A stretch of DNA of 58,186 nt from Brachionus koreanus (taxonomy: Eukaryota; Rotifera; Eurotatoria; Ploima; Brachionidae), in assembly GCA_016987375.1 (NCBI GenBank), contig PJRA01000196.1:2198523-2256708 (forward strand), in the 5' to 3' direction. How positions within the stretch are numbered: position 1 is the stretch's first letter; the number at the start of each line of letters is the position of its first letter. Shown here one piece after another: positions 35,041-44,998 of the stretch. Below the pieces are notes generated by a model, which saw nothing but the letters and a program-made list of their open reading frames with translations, searched no databases and was not told where the DNA came from. A program made the position numbers and the translations under genes.

Positions 35041-35370
35041 TTTTCAAATTCAAATAAATTTTAAGATTAAATAAAAAAAGACGAAAAAAAATTAAAAAAA
35101 AAAACGACTGAAACGGTTTTGCATGAGCTGATAATTTAGCTGCTTGTACTGACGCTTTGGTTCGTTTTTGAATCATTTTTTATTTTCTTTAATGATTTGA
35201 AAATTTTATTCAAATAAAAAAATCAAATTTTAATTAATCATAAAATTAATTTAAATTTTGAGTAAAAAGAAAATTTTCAAGCTAATTTAAACCAAAAAAT
35301 ACTAAACAATTAAAATTCACCGAAATCTGATTGAGCATTTTCAAATAATTTTTAATTTTTTCTAAAGTGA

Positions 35371-36107
35371 CTAAATTCTATATTCTGCAAATAAATCAAT
35401 TAAATATTCATCGGTCATACACCCATTAATAAACTCTTCTTCATTCAAATAATCATCGTTTAGTCTTTCAAATCGCTTAAAAATATTATTTGCTTTTTTT
35501 TTTGGATCGTTTTCTCCAGACCTCTTCTTTATGCCATTTAAATCATATATAGCCACAATCATTTTTTCCATTTCTTTTCGGCTCACTTTCCCTCTGTCAT
35601 TGTGGTCATAAATACGAAAAGTGAGCTGAAGTTTTTTTTTAATATCCAAACTAGACAAATGTGATATTCCAATTAAATATTCTACAAAATCAATTCGCTT
35701 ATTTTTATCTATATCGAAAGCATTGAACAATTTTGTGCAAATCTTGTCCGGTTTTCCATTAGGATACAATTTTTGGAATGATCGAATGAGCTCTTTCTTT
35801 TCTAAAAACCCGTTGGGGCAATCTTTCTTCAAAAGGATTCATTTTAATAAAAAACTTTTAGAAATTTTTCAATTATTTTTGGTTATTTGTGTGGCAAAAT
35901 TAAATTTGTCAAATACTTACCAAAAAAGAGACATGCCATTTTAAAATTTCATCCCTATTATATTCAGTATTTTGAATTAAATATCCTATTTCATCCTAAA
36001 GTCAAAAATTCTGAATTTGTTTTCGTTTTGAGCCAAGTTTTTACTTCTTTTAGCAGCGTTGGAACATTCTCATCTACTTTAGTAGACTTTGACTTCTTAT
36101 TTCCCAT
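35371..36107 (-). CDS. NCS/recoverin-family EF-hand protein A (diverged), 197 aa
   Basis: Exons in gene order: 36107-36045 (21 codons), 35995-35921 (25 codons), 35826-35371. Both introns are phase 0 and lie after TLLKE and after HVSFL. NCS proteins are N-myristoylated calcium switches at membranes; MGNKKSKS gives the glycine. Family landmarks: EYNRDEILKWHVSFL, KDCPNG (degenerate EF1), LYPNGKP. The EF2 loop (residues 84-95, DIDKNKRIDFVE) has proper ligands. EF3 (120-131) has Arg at loop position 5, and EF4 (166-177, ERLNDDYLNEEE) lacks the first Asp and central Gly. This copy therefore probably binds calcium mainly through EF2. The last 40 residues are also diverged. It is the first of five minus-strand paralogues and faces the Hox gene tail-to-tail. 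Confidence 0.9.
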
Positions 36108-37801
36108 TCAGAAAATTCGCAATTTAATTGAAATAATTTGAAAAAAATTCAAATATTAAGTAAATTTTCATTCTATTCTAATAAAAAGTAAATAAATATT
36201 TTTAGCCTGCAAGACTCTTAGAGCATAAAGTTTTGAAATATTAACGTAGGTATACCTTAATCTAAGAAAAAAGATAATTATAGATAGAATAGTTGTCCTG
36301 AGTCAAATATTTATACAAATAATGATGATGGAAATTCAATTAAAAAAAACATAAGATGCTTTTTAAATTATGCAAAACATGCAATTTAAATTTAGATGTC
36401 ATTTGTTTTTTTTTTATTCATTTTTTGGGACTTGTCTAGTTTACAAAAAAAACCTATTTAAGTATCTTACATAATAGAAAAACTTTTTGAAATTTTTTTT
36501 TTACATATATTTCAGCATAATGAATGGATGATTTAATAAAAAAAATAAAAATTTTTAATATAGTTTTTGTTTTCTTTTTTGAAATTAATAAAAGAAATTA
36601 TGTAACTTTTTCTTAATGATCTAAAATGATTCAAAAATAAAATGTAAAATTTAAAGGACTTTTAATTTCTGAGAAAAAAAAATATTAATTATTTTAAAAA
36701 AACGACTAATTTTGTAATTTTTATCAAATTTCATAATAAAAAAGTTAACCAACTTTCCACGTCACTACAAATTGTAAAATTAATTAATTTATAATTGTAT
36801 TTTTAGTCAAAAATTTTAACATGACCTTTAAGCGTTTAAAATTTATCTAAAAAATATAATAAACTCAACTTTAGAAATTGATTCAATAAATCTTTTTAAA
36901 GCTATCCTAAAAAATGAAGATAAAAAATTATTCACTAAAACTTTTGAAATTAATTTATAAGCTTATTTTTAGACTATTTTTATTTAGGTAATTCATTATA
37001 GTTAATTTGATTTAGCTATTTTTGAAAAAAATTAATGATTTATTGTTTATTGACTTATTATGTTAACATTAACTAAGTTGTAAAAAAATTTATTTTCAAA
37101 ATAAACCAGTGAGTGTGTTGTTTGAAACATTGTTCAACACCGGTTACCTTGAATTAAATCCTGTTCCAAAATTTGTCTTCTATTAATGTATTTAACCATA
37201 TTTTCACCTTTGACACAACAACAACAACAACAACAACAAGGAATGGAATTCAGGAATAAGTGCTGATCATTCTCGTTGATCCATTGTACCATTAAAAACC
37301 AAAATTTCCACTTGATTAATTTTTGAGGTCTGGTTTTTGTCCGATGATTTGCTTGTTTTTGACCGGGGTTTTCATGACTCATTGAAATTTTTACAAAATA
37401 AAAATTATTAAACAAAAATACCATCATGCTACTTGAAAGGGAAAGTTCAACATTTAGCAAATATCTCAATCAGCAAATGGTCATATAAAAAGATAGAAAT
37501 ATTTTAACAATCTAATATCTATTAGAGATATTAGAACAATAGAAAAAAGATTTTAAATTCATTTCTTCGTTAAACCCTGAACTATCCTCAGTAAAAGATT
37601 CCAAAAGAAATGATTGCAAAGGCAAATGAAGATATCCTTTAAGGTCTAAAGATACCCCAAAGCCAAAGGACCATCAATAATTTTTTTTTATTTCTTTGCT
37701 CTTCTTAATGACTAAAACATAAAAAAATCAGATCCTAGAAAATATTGCTTCCTTTACTAATTATTAAAAAAAATGATTAAAAAAAATTTTTTTTCGTTTA
37801 A
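36108..37801. other. Intergenic between NCS A and the pogo-like relic
   Basis: AT-rich upstream flank of NCS gene A. A (CAA)n microsatellite of about 8 units lies at 37214-37239. On the minus strand around it a frame reads INQVEILVFNGTMDQRE, faintly like the start of a retroelement gag domain, but too weak to annotate. Nothing else is seen. Confidence 0.45.
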
Positions 37802-38440
37802 AGTCGAACCTCGTGATAAAGAAAGGCTCCGTTCCCAAAAAAAAAATGTTCGCTAAAAAAAAGTATGTCTCAACGAGTTTCCCATCATAAAACATGGGAA
37901 TTAACAGAAAAAAAAATTTTGGTTCCAAAACTTTTATTAAAAAAAAAAAAAAAACTTTGATAAAATGAACTAATAAAGAAGGAAAATAAATTTATTTTAA
38001 GAATTATGCTGCTTGAATTAAACATTTTTTGATATGGAACTTTCGATTTCTATTAGCTTTTTCAGCAAATCTCGGTTTTCATTGTTGTCTGCGAGTAAAA
38101 AATCTCTTTGTTTCTGTATCATTTCGAATTCTTTATTTATATTATCATTTCTTGCTCATCATCTTCATTAGATTCAACTGTCTCCGGCTCAGTTACACAT
38201 GCTTTTGTCACCAGTGAAATTATTTCTTCGTAAAAAAAAAATGGGCAATACCGATGTGGAAATTCCATTGTTATGTTTTTTATAATTTCATATGGTGGAA
38301 GTTCAATCTACCGATATTTTTAAAACAAAAATAGACAAAAATTTTCATTATATTTTTTGCACATAATCTGTTGTCAGATTTACGAATTTTACGCGTTGCA
38401 ATAAACCACTATAGTATACTTTAGTGTTAAACCAATCAAC
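37802..38440 (-). pseudogene. Possible pogo/Tigger-like element, 3' part
   Basis: Minus-strand coding-like pieces: VDWFNTKVYYSGLLQRVK (about 38437-38356); after a gap, IELPPYEIIKNITMEFPHRY and an acidic VESNEDDEQE; then, after a one-base shift, FEMIQKQRDFLLADNNENRD ending at TAA 38018-38020. About 215 bp beyond the stop, plus-strand 37802 reads AGTCGAACCTCGTGATAAAG, resembling pogo/Tigger inverted-repeat ends (CAGTCGAACCTCGATA-like). I did not find the opposite end. The family call is inference; it could be another DDE element or a dead host gene. Confidence 0.35.
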
Positions 38441-39738
38441 TGTAATGGAACAAAATCATTTTACATTTATAATTATTCTATGTTCATTAGCCATTCAATG
38501 TATTAAAAAACAACGTGAGCTCGGAAGTAATAAGTTTGTTAAAACAAAGAAAACATCAATCAATAAAACTTCAGTTTTCTATTCTTAAAATAGATGTAGT
38601 AAATTTTCTATAAAATAATAATTTATTAAAAAAAGAGATTAGATTATCAAAACTTTAATTTTTGAATTTTTATTTAATTATTTTTTAAAAAATTATTAAT
38701 GCGAAAATCACATTTTATTTGATTTAAAGTAATGTTGGTTTTGAATAAATAAAAAATGAACCCAGAAAATTTTTTAAATCAAGATTTTCAAGATATTGTT
38801 TTGATTAAATTGAAAAATTTTAGCAGCAGATGATTTAGATGTAAATTTTCAAATCGTAAAAGACTCTTAAAAGACGTTTTCAACGAGATCAAAATTTTTG
38901 ATTTTGTAAAAAAATCTTAATAACTTTTTTCAAATAAAAATTTAAATTTGAATTTAATTTATTATTTATTAAGTTTACATTAATATGATGCTATTAAATG
39001 TTGCAATGCTTTTTTTTTTGAACATTGTCTATCAATTTAATTAATTTAGCTGCGCTGTTAAATATTTCAATCAAAGCTTTTAATCTAATCTGCAAAATAA
39101 AATGACTAGTTTTTTTTAAAGAAAATCTTTAGCACTGGTCCGATAGTAAGAAGAGCAAAGATCTAATAATTTATTTTATTAAATAATAATTATTATTTAT
39201 TTTAAAACATCATTCATATAAAAAATGTTTACATTAATTCTTTCAATTTTAAGGATTGATTAAGAATTTAGGAGACTATAAACCAGAATTAGCAAAAGAG
39301 AATATTTTTGATTAAAAACAAATGTTGAATATATCAATTAGAAAAAAATAAAAAAAATTTTTGAATGCGTATTTGACTTAAAATTATTCATTTAAAAATT
39401 GATATTAAAATAAAAATAGTAATTTAAACTTGGCAATAAATTGTCTATGATATTTAATGATATTCAGAACTGAAATGAATTTATTATTATTCTAAAAATA
39501 ATTTTTAATTTAATATTTGACTAGCAGGTGCATTACACTCTAAGATTCATGTATGCGCCATTTTTATGTTTCTATTACTTGATAAAACTAAAAAAAATAA
39601 CAAATAGCTTTTAAAAATTTATTCAAAAGTTAATTAATCTAAATTAATCATAGTTATCTAATTTATATATCTAAAATAAACTTTAAATGGCATTAAAATT
39701 AAATGTATATGTTAAAAAATGAATAATTATGAAACAAA
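38441..39738. other. Intergenic AT-rich DNA
   Basis: Mostly AT-rich with no recognisable gene. A 47-codon plus frame at 38445-38588 is too short and unsupported to call. The segment nearest 39738 is the 3' flank of NCS gene B. Confidence 0.45.
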
Positions 39739-40320
39739 TTAGATAAGGGTTGGATTTAAAAATTTCATCAATACAGGATCAGTCAAACAGCCATCTACAA
39801 ACTCTTTTTCGTCAAGAGTATTTGAATAATTTGTATCCATTTTCCTGAAAATTGCCTCGGTTCTCTCTTTGGGATCATTGTCGCCTTTTCGATTCTTTTC
39901 TCCATACAAATCGTATATGGCATTCAAAAGTTTGATCATCTCTTTCTTCTCTATGCGACCATTGTCACTGGTGTCATACAAATTGAAAGCCATTGACAGT
40001 TTTTTCCTAATATCGCCAGAAGATGATGTTGATATGGCTACCAAAAATTCGACAAAGTCAATTTTTCCAGAGCCATCTGTATCGAACATCTTGAAAACTT
40101 CTGTTGCAAATGTTTCAGCTTTGCCAGTGGGGAAAAATTCTTTGTAGACTTGTAAAAATTTTTTCTTGTCCAATTCACCTTTTGGACAATCGAGTAAAAA
40201 TCCTGAATGCCATTTCTTGATTTGGTCTCTATTGTAATTGGTGTTCTTAAGCAAAAATTGAATTTCTTCTTCAGTTAAGACTGTTTTATCGGCTTTCTTT
40301 TTTCCACCTTTGTTACCCAT
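39739..40320 (-). CDS. NCS/recoverin-family EF-hand protein B, intronless, 193 aa
   Basis: Single exon, ATG at 40320-40318, stop at 39739-39741. The start MGNKGGKKK fits N-myristoylation. EF1 is degenerate (LLDCPKGELDKK), as in all NCS proteins. EF2 loop residues 80-91 (DTDGSGKIDFVE) and EF3 116-127 (DTSDNGRIEKKE) have complete ligand sets. EF4 162-173 (DTNYSNTLDEKE) has Asn instead of the central Gly but keeps acidic ligands. It uniquely lacks all introns present in paralogues A, C, D and E, consistent with a retrocopy that was kept functional, or with intron loss. It sits head-to-tail with gene C (about 660 bp between them). Role: calcium-dependent regulation of membrane signalling proteins. 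Confidence 0.93.
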   Translation of the reverse strand: MGNKGGKKKADKTVLTEEEIQFLLKNTNYNRDQIKKWHSGFLLDCPKGELDKKKFLQVYKEFFPTGKAETFATEVFKMFDTDGSGKIDFVEFLVAISTSSSGDIRKKLSMAFNLYDTSDNGRIEKKEMIKLLNAIYDLYGEKNRKGDNDPKERTEAIFRKMDTNYSNTLDEKEFVDGCLTDPVLMKFLNPTLI

Positions 40321-40984
40321 TTTGTTGAATGTTTCAAAAAGTTTTCTAAAAATGAAAAATCTATTTGAGCAAAGCAGCTAAATTTATTTCTAAAAAAGCG
40401 CTCTCCAAAGACACTTGCTCTTAAAACAAAACCTTTTTTTTAAGTTACTAACAGCAAAAATGTAATAATTTTTCCAATATTCATAGTTTTAAAAAATAAA
40501 AAAAACTTTTTTCATCAAAAAGCTTCTCTTCAACTTTTTATATTTTCGTAGCTATTAATAATTTCAAATTAGTAAGCCAATGCAAATAAATCCTATTTTA
40601 CCTTTTTATTTCTCTTCTAAAATTTAGAATAAATTTATTTCTAAAGTTGACAATAACAATAAACCTCAAAGTCTTTATATTCTTAAGCCCGCAATAAAAC
40701 CCCCGTATTTAACTAATCATAATAAAAAATTAACTCAAATAAAAGCTAAATAGTTTTTTTCTTTTTATCATTTGTTGTCGTTGTTTTTCTAAGCTTTTTC
40801 TTTTATTTTTAAAAGGAAATTGAATTTAATTACTTAAAGCTAACTTTTATTTAGCGACTAAATACCAAAAGTGATTATGGACATTGAATGTTGAACAAGA
40901 TAAAAATAAATTGAATTCTTGATATTTTATTTATTAACTTTTTCTTAGTTATAAAATAAAAAAAAACTATCCAAAAAATATTTA
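40321..40984. other. Spacer between NCS B and C
   Basis: AT-rich spacer holding the 5' flank of gene B and the 3' flank of gene C. No other feature is seen. Confidence 0.5.
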
Positions 40985-41683
40985 TTAAACTTGGGGCACA
41001 AGAATGCGCATAAGAATTGGATCGGACAAGCAACCGTCAATAAACTCATTTTCATCAATTGTGCCATTATTGTCTCGGTCTAATTTGTTAAAAATAGCCT
41101 CTACTCTTTGCTTGGGATCGTTGTCATTCTTGCGATTTTGTTCTCCAGTTAAGTCGTAAATTGCCTCAATCAGTTTGATCATTTCTTTCTTGTCTATTTT
41201 TCCATTATTGTTTGTATCATAGAGTTTGAAGCCTAGTTGAAGTTTCTTTTTCACATCACCCTGAGAAGATGTCGAAATGGCGATTAAAAATTCGCCAAAG
41301 TCAATTTTGCCACTACGATCCGAGTCAAAGACATTGAATATTTGAGCGCTGAATTTTTCTGCTTTTCCCTGTGGATAGAATTCTCTAAATACATTAGTAA
41401 ATTGTTTTTTGTCCAATTCTCCCTTAGGGCAATCTTTCTTTAAAAAAATTTAATTAATAAATTTATAAAAAATAAAAAAATTTATTTATTTATTTATTGT
41501 ACCAGAAAGCCGGCATGCCAGCGCAAAATTTCTTCTCTTGTATAGTGTGTATTGTTCAACAGGAATCGAATTTCTTCCTATGAGAAAAAAAATGATAAAA
41601 ATTTTTTATGACATGGCCGATTGTCTCACTTCAGTCAATACTGTTAAATCTTTCTTTTTATTTTTAGCACCTTTGTTACCCAT
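40985..41683 (-). CDS. NCS/recoverin-family EF-hand protein C, 193 aa
   Basis: Exons in gene order: 41683-41630 (18 codons), 41577-41503 (25 codons), 41437-40985. Both introns are phase 0, located after TVLTE and after WHAGFL, exactly as in gene A. The protein begins MGNKGAKNKKK (myristoylation glycine), with KDCPKGELDKKQF as the degenerate EF1 region. EF2 (DSDRSGKIDFGE), EF3 (DTNNNGKIDKKE) and EF4 (DRDNNGTIDENE) are all canonical, so three calcium sites are predicted. It shares with B, D and E the unusual GExNRKxDNDP linker between EF3 and EF4. This is the least degenerate of the cluster and the closest to gene B. Confidence 0.94.
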
Positions 41684-43423
41684 TCTAAATTTTTTGTTTT
41701 CACAATTTTTTTTTTCTAAAAAAAAAATAAAATATTTTAGAAACAATCTGTCAAGGTATAAGAATTTAAAGAAGCTCTTGAATTATAATTTAAACTGCGC
41801 CAAATTAAATGTTTCAATTCAATTAATGTTCTCATTCAAAGTTTATTATTTGAATTGTTTATGCTACGCTAATTATGCAGCATGTAATGCCAGCTACCCA
41901 AAAAAATACTCCTTCAAAAAAATACAAAAAAAAATACTCAATTTTGTTTGCTTTAAATTTTAAATAATTAATTGCCTGAAGTATAAACTGAAAATAGTCT
42001 AAAATTTGAGTTTAAATGGTTTTGGGTTTTTTGGGTTTCTCTAGCACTTTAAAATTAAAAAAAAATAGGATTTGGGTGCTTTGTGACAAAAAGTCTTGCT
42101 GGGCTTTCATTTGTATAAACTTTATTTTCTTCTTTAATTTGTGATATGAATTATTCACGCAACTTTTTATATTTTAAATAAAATTCATTTGAAAATAAAC
42201 CTTGCATCTCGTTCATCGATTAGATAAAATTTGCTGGAATCAATAGAGATCAGAAAAAAATATCTTTAATATTTTTTAATAAAATGATCATTTTGTTCAA
42301 AAATTGTTTGAAAAAGGTTTATGTTAGCACACAATGTCTAAAAAAATAAATAAATTTACCAGTAGAAATTTAAAAATAGAAAAATTATTAAAGCAATCTG
42401 TATCTTTTAATAAAAGAAAAAAAAATTTGTCTCCAGAAGAATTTTAAAGGTTTGTCAATAGGTTAGATTTGATCAAAGAAAGAAATCATTTTGGTGTGTG
42501 TATTTTTTAATCAGCAAAAATAAAATCAAATATTTGTCTTTTTTTTGTATGTATAAAAAATTATCTTAAATCTGCCAAAAAAAATTTTAAAGCTTATTAT
42601 TTTTTTTTGATAGAAGACCTATTATTTAGATTAGGCTTCATTTCAGAGACTAAATATCAAGATCGATTATGAGCAATGCGCGCTCGGAAAACAAATATTT
42701 GTGGCAAAAAATCTCTATTCATTTTAAAAAACCTAATAAATCCCTTAAAATATTTGGTTAAATTAAGCCTAAATCCAAGATTACCCTCATTAAATTGTTA
42801 AAATAATCGGTAATTTTTTTCTTAGTATTTTAGCTGATTTGACATTTAATGAGCGTCATTAGCTGGCAGACATTAAATTACATTTAAAAACTAATTTTTA
42901 AGTAGTACATGCCGAATAGAGAACTAATAGCATCTAATATTTTTCATCAAAATTTTATTAAGTATCTGAAATAGTATGACATGAAAAAGAAATGAGTATT
43001 TTATTTTTATGGTAACAGTTTGAGAAGGAAATGGAAAATTTTATGTTTCATTCTTTTTATTTTTACATAAAAGACTCTTCATTTGTTTTTCAAATCAATG
43101 ATTGTTAATAAAAAAAGAATTTTTCTACGAAATTTTTCTATTCAAAATTTTCCTAATTCAAATAAAAAATCTTATAAGTGAAATTAATTATTCTAAATGT
43201 AAGGATTTAGAATAAAACAACAAAAAAGTTGGTTAATTAACCTTATTTTAGCGACTAATGGAATATTATTAGCTGTCAAATTTTATTCCATTTGAAAATT
43301 TCACTCGGGAAATATTGCCTATTAGATGTGTTTTTTCTTGAAAATTTGTAATCAATTAAAATATTTTATTAAAATCTACTATATAAAATAAAAAATCACA
43401 ATATTGATATTAATTATAAAAAA
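41684..43423. other. Intergenic between NCS C and D
   Basis: AT-rich; no gene, repeat family or transposon recognised. It includes the promoter region of gene C and 3' flank of gene D. Confidence 0.5.
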
Positions 43424-44998
43424 TTAGGCATTTGGAGCCAAGAAATTCATCAAGACAGGATCATTAAGACATCCGTCGACAAATTCATTTTCAGAAAGGG
43501 AGCCATTGTTATCCATGTCTAATTTTCTAAAAATTGCTTCCACTCTTTGTTTGGGATCGTTGTCACCTTTGCGATTTGTCTCTCCAAGCAAGTCATAAAT
43601 GGCAATTATAATCTTTTCCATTTCTTTTTTGTCTATTTTACCATTACGATTCGAGTCGTACATTTGAAATGCTAAGCTCAATTTTTTTCTCACATCTCCT
43701 TGTGCCGACACAGATATGGCAATTAAAAATTCGGTGAAATCCTATAAAAGAATAAATTTTTTGTTAATTAATAGTTATAAAGGTATTCAATAAGACTGCC
43801 TTTGCTAGCATAAATGAAATTTAAAAAAAAATAATTAAATCAAAATTTGAAAGTTTTAAGATAACTAACCCAAAAAGTAATTAAAAAATGCTATTTAAAA
43901 ACAAGGTGTAAATAATGAATACAGTGTATGTATGATTTGTGGACAAATATGAAAATAAATAAAATAGTTATAAATAATTTTTTTTTCATTTTTAAAGATT
44001 ATAAACAGCCTTTATCTTTACCCTTTTTTATTTAAAAAAAATTAATTTTTTCCAAAATAAAAATCGATTATTTTAATCAATCGATAACAAATTTTTCAAA
44101 TTATTATTTAAAAAAATCTCTCTTCAATAAATGAAAGATTCATTATTTGTGTGCTTTCTGATATTTTAACTCGATGAAACTTTAAACGGGACACGGGAAT
44201 AGGGATTTAGATTTAGCTGAAGTTTTGAAATCTTTTTTGAATGAATCTCTTTTATAAGTACAAAAAGAACTTAAAGGATTGAAACTTTACAGCATTCTGA
44301 TTGTTTTTGTCTTGCAAGATTTTGAAATTGTCTTTTTTAAGATCTTATATAGCATGGAATCTGAATGAGCCAATATACAAGTTAAGTGGTGAAAAATTTT
44401 GAAAAAAAATTTCCAATTCTAAGCATATGTAACCTGTCTTCAATAAATAACTATTAGATATGAGAATTGAAAAGTCAAAAATTTTTAATGCCCAATTTCA
44501 TTGCAATCCAACTCACACACTCTTTTAACCTTTAAAACTTTCATATTTAGATTTAAATTAATTGATTTAAAGTAATTTTTTTTTAATAATCAAATTAAAA
44601 ATTTAACTTTAAAAAAAAATTAATAAATAAAATTACAATTTTTCCACTTCGGTCGGTATCAAAAACTTGGAACACTTGAGCACAAAATTTATCAGCTTTT
44701 CCCTGCGGGTAGAATTCTTTATAAACTTCAGTGAATTTCTATACAAAAATAGAAAAATAATTTTAGTTAAGAAAATAAAAAAAGCTACTTTTTTATCAAG
44801 TTCTCCCTTTGGACAGTCTTTCAAGAAGCCAGTGTGCCACTGAATAATCTGTTCTCTGGTATATTTGGTATTAGCCAAAAGCATTTGTATTTCATCCTCA
44901 GCTAAAAATAGCATTAAAATCTCAATCTGGATATTTTAAAAGTCAAAATTACTTAGTACAGTGGGATCCTTCTTCTTTTTTCCAGATTTGTTGCCCAT
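43424..44998 (-). CDS. NCS/recoverin-family EF-hand protein D, 192 aa
   Basis: Exons in gene order: 44998-44953, 44901-44789, 44738-44637, 43741-43424. Intron 1 is phase 1, splitting the Thr codon of TVLT; introns 2 and 3 are phase 0, after GELDKK and after DRSGKI. These positions match gene E and differ from A and C. The protein starts MGNKSGKKKK. Landmarks: TKYTREQIIQWHTGFLKDCP, FYPQGKADKFCAQVFQVF. EF2 (DTDRSGKIDFTE, split by the third intron), EF3 (DSNRNGKIDKKE) and EF4 (DMDNNGSLSENE) have full ligand sets. Intron 3 is about 895 bp, AT-rich and without recognised content. The end is LMNFLAPNA. Confidence 0.93.

Larger units (their letters stand above)
33781..35370. other. Intergenic with two inverted-repeat elements
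   Basis: The segment 33900-34080 is less AT-rich (contains CCATCCTTCCCATGTTCGGC) and unidentified. Two MITE-like elements follow at 34091-34282 and 34468-34841, then a family 2 repeat at 34967-35040. No gene is seen. Confidence 0.5.

Noticed and set aside
37134..37469. 111-codon minus-strand ORF with eight consecutive cysteines
   Set aside because: The cysteine run is the translation of a (CAA)n microsatellite on the opposite strand; the rest has only a faint gag-like hint in another frame.
38445..38588. 47-codon plus ORF with a hydrophobic start and basic end
   Set aside because: Looks superficially like a secreted or membrane micropeptide, but it lies beside a transposon relic and nothing else supports it.
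41538..41963. 141-codon plus-strand ORF
   Set aside because: It is antisense to exons 1 and 2 of NCS gene C and its upstream AT-rich flank; the translation is Phe/Lys-rich and unrecognisable.
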